DNA of 48,584 nt from Chloroflexota bacterium (lineage in GTDB: Bacteria; Chloroflexota; Dehalococcoidia; Lucifugimonadales; JACPCK01). The notes under the pieces are model-generated. The model was not told the DNA's origin. It searched no databases and worked only from the letters and a program-made list of their open reading frames with translations. The DNA lies in contig JACPCK010000045.1 in the NCBI GenBank assembly GCA_016179845.1, positions 1 to 48,584 on the forward strand, in the 5' to 3' direction. The position numbers were made by a program, and so were the translations under genes. Of the stretch, positions 41,473-48,584 are shown one piece after another (positions within the stretch are counted from its first letter, which is position 1; the number at the start of each line of letters is the position of its first letter).

Positions 41473-42306
41473 ATGCCTGAGCTGCCCGACGTTGAGGCCA
41501 TCCGCCGCTACCTGCTAGCCCAGGGGCTGGTGGGCCGCCGAATCGTGGAGGCAGAGCTGATGTGGGCCAAAGCCCTTCGGGAGCCCTCGCCTGCCCGCTT
41601 CCAGCAGCGCGTTAAAGGCCAGGCCATCCAGGCCCTGGAGCGGCGGGCCAAGTACCTTCTTCTCCGCCTGTCGGGCTATACCCTGGTGCTCCACCTGGGC
41701 ATGACCGGCTCCCTACAGGTCGTCCCTGCCGGTGTCCCTCTACATCCTCACGTTCGCAACCTCTTCCACCTCGACGACGGGCGCGCCCTCTGGTTCGCCG
41801 ACCCCCGCAAGCTGGGCCACCTGTGGCTCGTCAAGGACGCCAGACCCCTCCTGGACGGCCTGGGCCCGGAGCCCTTCTCACCGGAGTTCACGGCCCGGTT
41901 CCTGGCAGACCGCTTCAAGGGAAAGAAGGCCCCCGTCAAGGCCCTGCTGCTGGAGCAGGACATCGCGGCGGGCGTCGGCAACATCTACGCCGACGAAATC
42001 CTTTTCACCGCCAGGCTGCACCCCCTCACTCCTGCTGGCTCCCTCACCAGGGCCCACGTCCAGCGCATCCACCAGGCCACCCGCACCGTTCTCGCCGCGG
42101 CCACCGAGAAGCTTTGGTCCATCTTTCCGGTGTCAGGCCCACCCACCGAGTCGGCGGAGGGCTTGCAGTTGCTGACAGTGCTTCGGCACGAAGGTGCTCC
42201 GTGCGGGCGCTGCACCACCCCTATTGAGCGGCTGGTCATCCGGGGCCGCAGCGCCTACTTCTGCCCCAGGTGCCAGGGGAGAGGAAAAGTGGAAAAACCG
42301 TCATAG
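41473..42306 (+). CDS. mutM: Formamidopyrimidine-DNA glycosylase
   Basis: A 277-aa bifunctional glycosylase/AP lyase that removes oxidised purines such as 8-oxoguanine. After Met removal the catalytic Pro-Glu is PELPDVEAIRRYL. ERRAKYLLLRL contains the conserved Lys. LHLGMTGSLQV and ADPRKLGHL are family motifs, and QDIAAGVGNIYADEILFTARLHP is the helix-two-turn-helix. The zinc finger is CGRC...CPRC near the C-terminus. All catalytic residues are present. It directly follows the broken polA and the small membrane gene on the same strand, so it is probably a repair operon. Confidence 0.95.
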   Translation: MPELPDVEAIRRYLLAQGLVGRRIVEAELMWAKALREPSPARFQQRVKGQAIQALERRAKYLLLRLSGYTLVLHLGMTGSLQVVPAGVPLHPHVRNLFHLDDGRALWFADPRKLGHLWLVKDARPLLDGLGPEPFSPEFTARFLADRFKGKKAPVKALLLEQDIAAGVGNIYADEILFTARLHPLTPAGSLTRAHVQRIHQATRTVLAAATEKLWSIFPVSGPPTESAEGLQLLTVLRHEGAPCGRCTTPIERLVIRGRSAYFCPRCQGRGKVEKPS

Positions 42307-42320
42307 TGTGGGCACAGTTG

Positions 42321-42959
42321 TCAAGGATTCCCCAAAGACGGTGGTTGTTGCTGCCTACCTTGAAAGAAAAACTGCTCTGTCCTTGCGAGTATGTAGATTT
42401 GAAGCCACCATACGATCACCAGAACTAACAAGATGAAGACATATAGTAGTTGCCAATACCATGGCCAACGCAAGAATCCCGCAAGATATAGGATTAAGCC
42501 TACTAACCAAGTAGAGCCGAGGGCATGGACCCACGCCCAGCGGTTGATCAAGTACAGGCTAAATCGTCCTTCCGCACTCTCTGCATTCCGCGGCATGACT
42601 CCAAATCTGTGCCACAACTCCCTTGCTGACGCACTTGGGTACCATTCCTGATCATCTCGGAAGACCCTGGCTTGACCAATGCCTATTGCAAACAGGAGCC
42701 ACAGTGCTATTTCGTCCAAGACCAGCCTTTCCGCGAGATAGATAATCGTACCCGAAGCAAGAATTATTGCTAAATGTACCCACGGGTCTAGGTTCTGATA
42801 CAAGGCCCAGAAGTCCTTCCCGCCTGGCCCGATCTTTGTTCCAGGTATAGCCAAGGGGATCACAAGCCAAAACAATAGCCCTGGATATACCCAGCGTAGG
42901 ATAAGTTCCAGTCGTTCGAGGGCGACATGGATCATATCTCCGGCTTGCCGCTCATTCAT
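42321..42959 (-). CDS. Lower-GC membrane protein, unknown
   Basis: A 212-aa protein with about four hydrophobic segments: YPGLLFWLVIPLAIPG, VHLAIILASGTIIYLAERL, WVHALGSTWLVGLILYLAGF and LLYVFILLVLVIVWWLQIYI. A charged central loop, FRDDQEWYPSASARELWHRFG, lies between helix pairs. Base composition is clearly more AT-rich than flanking housekeeping genes, so it may have been acquired horizontally. It is convergent with mutM, 14 bp apart. No family is recognised. Confidence 0.65.
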   Translation of the reverse strand: MNERQAGDMIHVALERLELILRWVYPGLLFWLVIPLAIPGTKIGPGGKDFWALYQNLDPWVHLAIILASGTIIYLAERLVLDEIALWLLFAIGIGQARVFRDDQEWYPSASARELWHRFGVMPRNAESAEGRFSLYLINRWAWVHALGSTWLVGLILYLAGFLRWPWYWQLLYVFILLVLVIVWWLQIYILARTEQFFFQGRQQQPPSLGNP

Positions 42960-43070
42960 TTCTTGTGCTCCTAGCTATCGGCGAACCACGGAACGGGATG
43001 AGAACATTATACGTGCCTCAGATTAGGTGTAACCAAAGAATAGGGTCATAAAGAGGTAAGAATTAGGGCA

Positions 43071-43099
43071 TTGACCTCTTTCCAAGCTGTGGATACAAT
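43071..43099 (+). promoter_or_regulatory. Promoter of the FmdB-like gene
   Basis: TTGACC (43071-43076), a 17-bp spacer and TACAAT (43094-43099). It is followed by the ribosome site AGGAGG and ATG 43119. The predicted leader is about 13 nt. Confidence 0.7.
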
Positions 43100-43118
43100 C
43101 CTATCCAGGAGGTCTCCC

Positions 43119-43352
43119 ATGCCCCTCTATGAGTATCTCTGCCAGGGCCCTCGCCACCGGTTCGAGGTCTTGCGCCCTATGGGCAAGGCGGAAGAGCCCG
43201 CCGTCTGTCCCCACTGCGGAGCTGCCGGACGCCGTGTGCTCTCGGTCTTCGCATCCTTCTCTAGAAGCGCCGGCGGCGACGTGGAGCCGGTCTCCGGTGG
43301 CGGCGGCTGTGCCTGCGCCTCCGGCGGCTCCTGCGCCTGCTCTATGAACTAG
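43119..43352 (+). CDS. FmdB-family zinc-ribbon protein
   Basis: A 77-aa protein. ATG 43119 follows AGGAGG. The MPLYEYLC opening and VCPHCGAAGRRVLSVFASF are typical of FmdB/regulatory-protein zinc ribbons. The normal first CxxC is degraded: after the first Cys come Gln-Gly-Pro, so only three of four ligand cysteines remain. The tail is unusually Cys-rich (GGGCACASGGSCACSMN). The function of the family is poorly defined. It overlaps the convergent DUF1461 gene by 11 bp. Confidence 0.88.
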   Translation: MPLYEYLCQGPRHRFEVLRPMGKAEEPAVCPHCGAAGRRVLSVFASFSRSAGGDVEPVSGGGGCACASGGSCACSMN

Positions 43353-44118
43353 GCAATCCCGGGCCCTTCGTTCTCAGGCCGAGAGCCCCAGGCTGCTCGT
43401 CCCTCTTTTTTCTCCACCGCAGGTACCACCACGAAGCCACGGCCACTATCAACGCCTGCACCAGTGAGGCGAGAGCGATGAACATGGTGGCGTCGAGGAA
43501 GTAGCCCTCGGGGAAGATGCGGGTCAGGTTGTAGACCGCCGGGTCCAGTTGCCAGAACTCGTTGCGGAACCCCAGCAGGTGAAACAGATAAAAGGCCCAG
43601 GGGAACGCTACCACGGCGGTGACCCCCGCTACGGCCAGGAAGGCCAGCGTAAGGAGGCTCCCCCTCAGCAGGCCCCGCGCCAGCACCGTAAGAAACCCCT
43701 TCCTCCATAGAATCAGGCCCGCCAGCACGTACAGCACGACGTACGCCAGGCTGCCCTCCTGGGTTCGGTACACCCGGCGCACCAGGCCCTTCACATCCAC
43801 CATGTGGTCAATCTCCCGCTCCTTGAACAGGGGCCCCTCAACGCCTCCGATGTTTACCCTGACATTGAGCCTCGCTTCGCCGGAGTAGAAGTAGCTGCGG
43901 AACTCCCGCGCCACCTGCACAAGCTGCTCCTTGGGTAGTGTGCCGGCCAGGCCGGTCTCTCCCAGCAAAAGAGGCTCCCTGGCGATCTGGTATTTCTCGA
44001 AGGCGTAGGAGTAGAGACGCAGGTCGTTGATCGCCCAGCGGACGCTCGTCGTCACCAGGACAACGGGGACCGCCAGCAGGAACAACCCTTGCAGGATCAA
44101 CCCCAGTATGTGTTTCAC
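43342..44118 (-). CDS. TIGR01906/DUF1461 integral membrane protein
   Basis: A 258-aa protein starting at GTG 44118. There are five probable transmembrane helices, including ILGLILQGLFLLAVPVVLV and LAYVVLYVLAGLILWRKGFL. Between helices 1 and 2 an extracellular loop holds LRLYSYAFEKYQIAREP and DHMVDVKGLVRRVY. The late motif FPWAFYLFHLLGFRNEFWQLDP, followed by LTRIFPEGYFLDATM, is the hallmark of the TIGR01906 family. The biochemical role is unknown. Its -10 overlaps that of the divergent MazG-like gene, and the leader would be only a few nt. Confidence 0.88.
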   Translation of the reverse strand: MKHILGLILQGLFLLAVPVVLVTTSVRWAINDLRLYSYAFEKYQIAREPLLLGETGLAGTLPKEQLVQVAREFRSYFYSGEARLNVRVNIGGVEGPLFKEREIDHMVDVKGLVRRVYRTQEGSLAYVVLYVLAGLILWRKGFLTVLARGLLRGSLLTLAFLAVAGVTAVVAFPWAFYLFHLLGFRNEFWQLDPAVYNLTRIFPEGYFLDATMFIALASLVQALIVAVASWWYLRWRKKRDEQPGALGLRTKGPGLPSS

Positions 44119-44129
44119 TGCACTATGAC

Positions 44130-44137
44130 AGTATAAT
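44130..44137. promoter_or_regulatory. Overlapping divergent -10 boxes
   Basis: TATAAT on the plus strand (44132-44137) and TATACT on the minus strand (44135-44130) share four base pairs. They serve the MazG-like gene and the DUF1461 gene respectively, so RNA polymerase binding for the two genes should be mutually exclusive. Confidence 0.5.
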
Positions 44138-44168
44138 GCCCAGTAGCCGAATGGGAAATGGAGAGGCA

Positions 44169-44621
44169 ATGAAGCTGCCATCTCAGAAGCAGAGGGAGAC
44201 CTCCCACATGAAACAGGCGGAGAAAAAGGCAGCCTCCCTTCTCGACGGCGTGCCAGGGGACATGCCGGCCCTGGCCTACTGCCAGGCCATCTCCCACCAG
44301 GCCGTCAGGGCTGGCTTTGAGTGGGAGGACCTCAAGGGCGTCCTGGACAAGCTCGCCGAGGAGGTGGCGGAGTTGGAGAGCGCCCGCACCCCCGACGAGA
44401 AGGAGGCCGAGATGGGCGACGTCTTCTTCTCGATGGTCAACGTGTCCCGCTGGATGGGAATAGACGCTGAAAGTGCCCTCCGCAAGGCCAACCACCGCTT
44501 CTACAGGCGCTTCGTCCACATGGAGAAGCTTTGCCAGCAGCGCGGGCTATCCCTCAAGGACCTGTCCCTGGCGGAGAAAGAGTCCCTGTGGCAGGAGGCC
44601 AAAAAGCAGGAGAGGGGGTAG
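44169..44621 (+). CDS. MazG-like nucleotide pyrophosphohydrolase
   Basis: A protein of about 150 aa. ATG 44169 is favoured because GGAGAGG is 2-6 nt upstream; ATG 44208 is possible, and ATG 44136 lies inside the -10 box. It matches the C-terminal MazG domain: HQAVRAGFEWEDLKGVLDKLAEEVAEL has the metal-binding ExxE, EKEAEMGDVFFSMVNVSRW supplies the ExxxD, and AESALRKANHRFYRRFVHME is the end block. Full-length MazG has two such domains (~260 aa), so this is a single-domain form. It probably hydrolyses NTPs or dNTPs to monophosphates for pool cleaning. Confidence 0.9.
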   Translation: MKLPSQKQRETSHMKQAEKKAASLLDGVPGDMPALAYCQAISHQAVRAGFEWEDLKGVLDKLAEEVAELESARTPDEKEAEMGDVFFSMVNVSRWMGIDAESALRKANHRFYRRFVHMEKLCQQRGLSLKDLSLAEKESLWQEAKKQERG

Positions 44622-44679
44622 CCTGGCAACCCAGTATCGTAGATATCGAACCTCGGGAGCACCTAAGACCCCCAGAAGA

Positions 44680-44753
44680 CAATACCTGCATCGTTTCTGA
44701 GGGGCAGTGGGTATTGGGCGGCTTAAGGGGGGATAAGCCGGGCAATACCTGCA
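44680..44753. terminator. Hairpin region between convergent genes, with repeated arm
   Basis: GGTATTG (44710-44716) and CAATACC (44743-44749) enclose CGGCTTA...TAAGCCG around an AGGGGGGA loop. An identical CAATACCTGCA lies at 44680-44690 and 44743-44753, so the GGTATTG can pair with either copy. There is no T-run, so it is at best an atypical bidirectional terminator. Nearby is a perfect 14-bp palindrome, TTAAGGCGCCTTAA (44790-44803). Nothing else is seen in 44622-44846. Confidence 0.45.
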
Positions 44754-44846
44754 GTACAATTGGTCCCAAGGATTAGGGTTCAGAGCGGGTTAAGGCGCCT
44801 TAAGCAGGTAACGCGTGAAACTATCTAAGAATTGTCGGCGCCTCAC

Positions 44847-45395
44847 CTAGTATTGTTCCAACTCCCATCCCACGCAGCGTAGCACTTGATGTTCGGGGTG
44901 TACCAGTTGGTCTCTTCTTTCTTCGACTCTTTTACTTAGGGGGATATTCATCACTGTTTTGGCAATCAGCTCAAATGAGGAGAGCAATGGATCTAACGGT
45001 ATCTTCGGTGTATCGTGTTCATAACCAATCACGAAGAGCCCCTTGGACCGATAGCGATTTAGCCCAGACAGTTTGATGGCGTCGCCAATGAGACTGACGT
45101 TGCCAGCGTACGGGTGCAGTAGGTTGACACTCCAGTTTTCCGCTTCGCGGCCATTGTCTCCGAACGGCCGAACTATCTTGAACTCTATGGCCAACTCGTG
45201 CTGTACGTCCAAGTCGGGGGTTCTTTTGGTCTGCGCAGAGATTCCTCGACGCAATAGTCGCCTCGCGATCTCGCCAAGAATCTGTGGCTCACCGAAAGGC
45301 CCAATTCCTGGTCTGAAAGTCTTGTGTACTGGGCGCTCGGAGTCAAACTCCTTCAATAAGTCGGCGATGACTTTGACAGTTTCTGTGTACAGCAT
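44847..45395 (-). CDS. PD-(D/E)xK-nuclease-like protein, accessory
   Basis: A 182-aa protein from ATG 45395; an upstream TTG at 45434 is possible. The core has TPDLDVQHELAIEFKIVRPFG, in which an Asp is followed by Glu-Phe-Lys at a strand end, as in PD-(D/E)xK nucleases. The preceding ILGEIARRLLRRGI fits the first helix. The rest (GLNRYRSKGLFVIGYEHDTP) resembles the beta sheet of such folds. Composition is much more AT-rich than neighbours, suggesting transfer. No methyltransferase lies beside it, so calling it a restriction enzyme is not supported. Function is unproven. Confidence 0.55.
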   Translation of the reverse strand: MLYTETVKVIADLLKEFDSERPVHKTFRPGIGPFGEPQILGEIARRLLRRGISAQTKRTPDLDVQHELAIEFKIVRPFGDNGREAENWSVNLLHPYAGNVSLIGDAIKLSGLNRYRSKGLFVIGYEHDTPKIPLDPLLSSFELIAKTVMNIPLSKRVEERRDQLVHPEHQVLRCVGWELEQY

Positions 45396-45490
45396 ATTCC
45401 AGGAGCATAGGATGAATCTGTCGGCAGACCTCAATTGTACTCGACCTCAAGATGAGGTGTCGAGCTTGGGCAACCTCGCGCGGGTCATCT

Positions 45491-46285
45491 TTACGAAGGG
45501 TAGATAAACAAGACCCTCCCCGCCAGGCGGCTCTCCACCTCCTCCACCATCGCCGCTACCATAGCCTCTCCCATGCGGCCAAAGAGCCGCTGCATGAACG
45601 GACGCCGCGGCCTCACGTACACCACCCGCTTCCTGATGCCCGCCATCGCCGCCGCCATCTCCAGGGCTGTATCCAGGTCCCCAGTCTCGTCCACCAGCCC
45701 TAGCTCTTTGGCCCGTCGCCCCGTGAACACCTCCCCCGTAGCCAGCTCTCGGACTTTCGCTTCATCCAGCCCGCGGCCTTGGCTCACCACCCGGACAAAA
45801 CAGTCGTAGTACTCATCGACCAGCCCCTGGAACTTCTGCTCCTCCTCCGGCGTCGGCTGCCGCCACGGCGCCCCCATGTCCTTGAACCTGCCACCCTTGT
45901 TCAGCGCCACTGAGACGCCCACCTTCTGAAGGAGCTGCTCGACGACAGGCATTACATGGATGACCCCGATGGAGCCTACCAGGGCCGTCGGCAGGGCCAC
46001 AGTCTTGTGGGCCGCACAGCTAATGAAGTAGGCGCCCGATGCTCCCACGCTCCGCACAAAGGCCACCACCGTCTTCTTCTGCGCTATTTTGGAGACGGCC
46101 CGGTGCAGGTAATCCGACGCTGACGCCGAGCCACCAGGGGAGTCGATGTCCAGGACCACCGCCCGCACCCTCCGGCTTCGTTCCAGCCTCTCCAGTAGCG
46201 GCACGTACTGGCTGGTCCGCACGGCCCCTCCGATGGTCCCGGAGATCTCTACCACCGCAATGACAGGCCGCCATACAACCTTCAT
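45491..46285 (-). CDS. Signal peptide peptidase SppA-like serine protease (S49)
   Basis: A 264-aa protein that starts with ATG 46285 after GGAGGG. The peptidase S49 core is clear: VVLDIDSPGGSASASDYLHR, then the nucleophile Ser in RSVGASGAYFISCAAHKTVA, then the general-base Lys in NKGGRFKDMGAPWRQPTPEE. ATGEVFTGRRAKELGLVDE is the usual C-terminal block. There is no clear N-terminal membrane anchor, unlike most SppA. The C-terminus has an amphipathic segment (MQRLFGRMGEAMVAAMVEEV). It probably degrades cleaved signal peptides or other membrane-proximal peptides. Confidence 0.92.
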   Translation of the reverse strand: MKVVWRPVIAVVEISGTIGGAVRTSQYVPLLERLERSRRVRAVVLDIDSPGGSASASDYLHRAVSKIAQKKTVVAFVRSVGASGAYFISCAAHKTVALPTALVGSIGVIHVMPVVEQLLQKVGVSVALNKGGRFKDMGAPWRQPTPEEEQKFQGLVDEYYDCFVRVVSQGRGLDEAKVRELATGEVFTGRRAKELGLVDETGDLDTALEMAAAMAGIRKRVVYVRPRRPFMQRLFGRMGEAMVAAMVEEVESRLAGRVLFIYPS

Positions 46286-46475
46286 GGCATCTGCCCTCCT
46301 GCTTCACTTAAGCAAGTATTGTACGACGTCTCCTCGAGAGAGTCCTGCCCTTGCCGTCTCTTGCGACCACCGGTCGCCATGAAGCCCCGGCGGATGGAGA
46401 TTGCCTCTAGGAGAATCCATCGCTATCATTGTCTGAGCCGCACCTGCCCGCAACTCTCAGCCCAAGGAGGCCGCC

Positions 46476-48533
46476 ATGGTGCCACCCGGCGACATCTTCG
46501 GCTTAATCCCTCTGTCGGTCGGCGTTTACCTGGCCGCTGCGGTGGCCTTCGGCCTTCACGGCTACTTCCTCTACCAGCGCTTCCTCCGCCTCATACGTCT
46601 GGGCAGACCCGCACCAGACCGGCGTGGACAGTGGCTCAGGCGCGGTGTTGATACCCTCCTCATAGTCCTGGGGCAGCGAAAGGTCCTCCAGAGCCTATCC
46701 TTCCGCTGGCGAGACCTGGCAGGTATCGGCCACGCCTCCATCTTCCTGGGCTTCCTTTCCTTTCTCCTTAGCTACCTCATCTTTATCTTTGCCGACTCCG
46801 CCTGGCGTCCCTTCTCTGAGAAGCTCCTGACCCCCGCCGGCGTAAAGGTATACACCATGTACCTGGATGTCGCAGCCCTGGTGGTTCTGAGCGCCCTGGC
46901 CTGGGCTCTCCTGCGCCGCTGGCTCGGCAAGCCTCACCGCCTCACCTTTGACCTCACCCGCAGCTTCGATGCGATCATCATCGTCAGCCTCATCGCCGGC
47001 CTCATGCTTCTCACACTGCTCGCCGAGGCCTTCTACGTCGCCGCCGGGGGAGCCGGCCCGGCCAGCGAAGGGTTTGTAGGGAGCGCTCTGGGCCGCACAT
47101 TCATCTCCCTCGGCCTGTCCAGGGACGCAGCCAACACTCTCCAGGGCCTCTCCTGGTGGCTTCACCTGGGCGTGATACTGGGCTTCGCCGTATACATCCC
47201 CTACTCCAAGCACATGCACATGATCGCCTCCCCCATCAACGCCTTCTTCCGCCGTCTGGAGCCCAGGGGCACCCTTCCCGACACACCAGACCTGGAGAAG
47301 GCCGAGCACTTCGGCGCCGGGCGGGTTCAGGACTTCACCTGGAAGCAGCTCCTCGACGGCTACGCCTGCGCCGTCTGCGGCCGCTGCACCGACAGTTGCC
47401 CCGCCAACCTCACCGGCAAGGTTCTATCGCCCATGCACATCGTGGAGAACACCAAGGCCTATCTACTGGAAAACCGTGCCACCCTTATCAAGGGCCAGGA
47501 GCCTGAAAAGCCCCTCATAGGCACCGCTATCCCTGAGCAGGCCCTGTGGGACTGCGTTACCTGCGGCGCCTGCGTCTACGAGTGCCCCGTCACCGTGGAG
47601 CACATCGATAGCATCGTGGACATGCGCCGCCACCTGGTCATGGAGAAATCCCAGATGCCTGAAGGGGCCATGAACGCCCTCCTCAGTATGGAGCAGCGGG
47701 GCCACCCCTGGCGGGGCACCACCTTCTCTCGCACCGACTGGGCCCAGGGCCTTGACATAAAGACCATGGCCGAGGACTCCGATGTGGAGGTCCTCTTCTG
47801 GGTAGGCTGCACGCCGGCCCTAGAGGAGCGCAGCCAGAAGGTGGCCCGCGCCATGGCCGCCGTTCTCAAGGCGGCCGGCGTCAGGTTCGCCATCCTGGGC
47901 AATGAGGAGACCTGCACCGGAGACCCAGCCCGCCGCATGGGCAACGAGTACCTCTTCCAGGTCATGGCCCGCCAGAACATCGAGACCCTCAAGCGCTACG
48001 ATGTCAAGAAGGTGGTCACCATCTGCCCCCACTGCTTCAACACCATGCGCAACGAGTACCCCAAGCTCGGCGCCTCCTTCCAGGTAGTCCACTACGCGGA
48101 GTACGTCAGCCAGCTCATCAGGGAGGGCCGCCTCAAGCCCGTACGTACCATCGACACCACCCTGGCCTACCACGACTCCTGCTATCTGGGCCGTCACAAC
48201 AACGTCTACGACCCCCCCAGGGAGATCGCCAGGGCCATCCCCGGCCTCAAGCTCGTGGAGATTCAGCCCCGCTGCCGCGAGCGGGCCATGTGCTGCGGCG
48301 CCGGCGGCGGCCATCTATGGATCGAGGAGGTGGGTGGCAAGGAGCGCATCAACCGCGTCCGCACCGACCAGTTCCTTGAGACCAAGGCCGATACGGTGGG
48401 TGTGTCTTGCCCCTACTGCCTCCAGATGTTCAAGGAGGGCATCGAGAGCCGCGGCCTGACAGGCCAGAAGCGTGAGCGGGACCTGCTGGAGCTCCTGGCC
48501 GAAAGTGTGCAGCCCGACGGTAGCAAGAGTTGA
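46476..48533 (+). CDS. Membrane Fe-S oxidoreductase: NarI-like domain, two 4Fe-4S motifs, CCG domains
   Basis: A 685-aa protein with ribosome site AAGGAGG. Residues 1-~265 have about six hydrophobic helices like the gamma subunit of nitrate reductase or DsrM, with possible haem His residues (IGHASIFLGFL, WWLHLGVILGF, YSKHMHM). Then come two [4Fe-4S] motifs: CAVCGRCTDSCP (~304) and CVTCGACVYECP (~353). The rest has two CCG/HdrD-type cysteine-rich domains, one with CGAGGGH preceded by Cys. It probably moves electrons between a quinone pool and a soluble partner such as an ETF, glycolate-type dehydrogenase or heterodisulfide-like system. The window ends 51 bp later, so the partner gene is unseen. 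Confidence 0.9.
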   Translation: MVPPGDIFGLIPLSVGVYLAAAVAFGLHGYFLYQRFLRLIRLGRPAPDRRGQWLRRGVDTLLIVLGQRKVLQSLSFRWRDLAGIGHASIFLGFLSFLLSYLIFIFADSAWRPFSEKLLTPAGVKVYTMYLDVAALVVLSALAWALLRRWLGKPHRLTFDLTRSFDAIIIVSLIAGLMLLTLLAEAFYVAAGGAGPASEGFVGSALGRTFISLGLSRDAANTLQGLSWWLHLGVILGFAVYIPYSKHMHMIASPINAFFRRLEPRGTLPDTPDLEKAEHFGAGRVQDFTWKQLLDGYACAVCGRCTDSCPANLTGKVLSPMHIVENTKAYLLENRATLIKGQEPEKPLIGTAIPEQALWDCVTCGACVYECPVTVEHIDSIVDMRRHLVMEKSQMPEGAMNALLSMEQRGHPWRGTTFSRTDWAQGLDIKTMAEDSDVEVLFWVGCTPALEERSQKVARAMAAVLKAAGVRFAILGNEETCTGDPARRMGNEYLFQVMARQNIETLKRYDVKKVVTICPHCFNTMRNEYPKLGASFQVVHYAEYVSQLIREGRLKPVRTIDTTLAYHDSCYLGRHNNVYDPPREIARAIPGLKLVEIQPRCRERAMCCGAGGGHLWIEEVGGKERINRVRTDQFLETKADTVGVSCPYCLQMFKEGIESRGLTGQKRERDLLELLAESVQPDGSKS

Positions 48534-48584
48534 GTGTCGCGTACCAGCCTCATCCTCTTCAGCGGATGAAGGCCCGCTACACTA

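Noticed and set aside
44847-45395. Restriction-modification system
   Set aside because: Only a nuclease-like motif is visible. There is no methyltransferase, specificity subunit or helicase next to it, so the claim is not supported.

Overview
The window is about 48.6 kb of GC-rich bacterial chromosome. It probably comes from the Chloroflexota, most likely a Dehalococcoidia/SAR202-like lineage. That assignment is inferred from content: pilin-like proteins with long Thr-Pro-Ala-Thr linkers, a tandem CaiB/BaiF CoA-transferase, an F420-type luciferase-like oxidoreductase, a TIGR01906/DUF1461 membrane protein, a membrane CCG-domain Fe-S oxidoreductase, pyruvate phosphate dikinase and SLC13/ArsB-type permeases. 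No rRNA is present to confirm it.

Layout. 1-5.1 kb (minus): a three-gene type IV pilin-like surface cluster, including an 851-aa prepilin-like protein that carries a decapeptide-repeat stalk and six Kelch-like blades, interrupted by a palindromic dispersed repeat. 5.3-10.9 kb (minus): gmk, aroA and tyrA overlap one another, with a site-2-type protease and conserved unknown genes around them. 11.0-14.4 kb: ilvD, tRNA-Thr(CGT), an anion/cation permease and tRNA-Asp(GTC). 14.5-17.2 kb (plus): a broken acyl-CoA locus (a thiolase N-terminus joined to a DUF35 C-terminus) followed by a tandem CoA-transferase. 17.3-20.2 kb (minus): an MFS exporter and an HtrA-like lipoprotein protease. 20.4-23.6 kb (minus): recF, a PduO-type cobalamin adenosyltransferase, hisH and hisA. 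23.8-34.3 kb (plus): ppdK, a dGTPase-like gene, dnaG and the primary sigma factor (a macromolecular-synthesis-like set), then rsmD-coaD, a coiled-coil protein and a luciferase-like oxidoreductase. 34.3-36.6 kb (minus): a UspA-cNMP fusion and a quinone oxidoreductase.

36.65-38.64 kb is the most distinctive part. A 1968-bp IS1-family-like element has 22-bp imperfect terminal inverted repeats and an 8-bp target duplication. Besides its DDE transposase it carries two small passenger genes, two similar promoters and a compact four-stem RNA-like fold in which a passenger stop codon forms a hairpin loop. It sits immediately upstream of polA, with its duplicated target at the polA -35 position. polA itself is broken: the 5'-nuclease half and the Klenow half are in different frames, and the segment that should carry the Exo I DxE motif is missing.

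41.2-48.6 kb: a small membrane protein, mutM, lower-GC accessory genes (a membrane protein and a PD-(D/E)xK-like protein), an FmdB-like zinc ribbon, a DUF1461 protein divergent from a MazG-like gene, an SppA-like peptidase and a large membrane Fe-S oxidoreductase.

Several genes have a -10 box only 5-9 nt before the start codon, often with a TG extension. This suggests that leaderless or near-leaderless mRNAs are common here.
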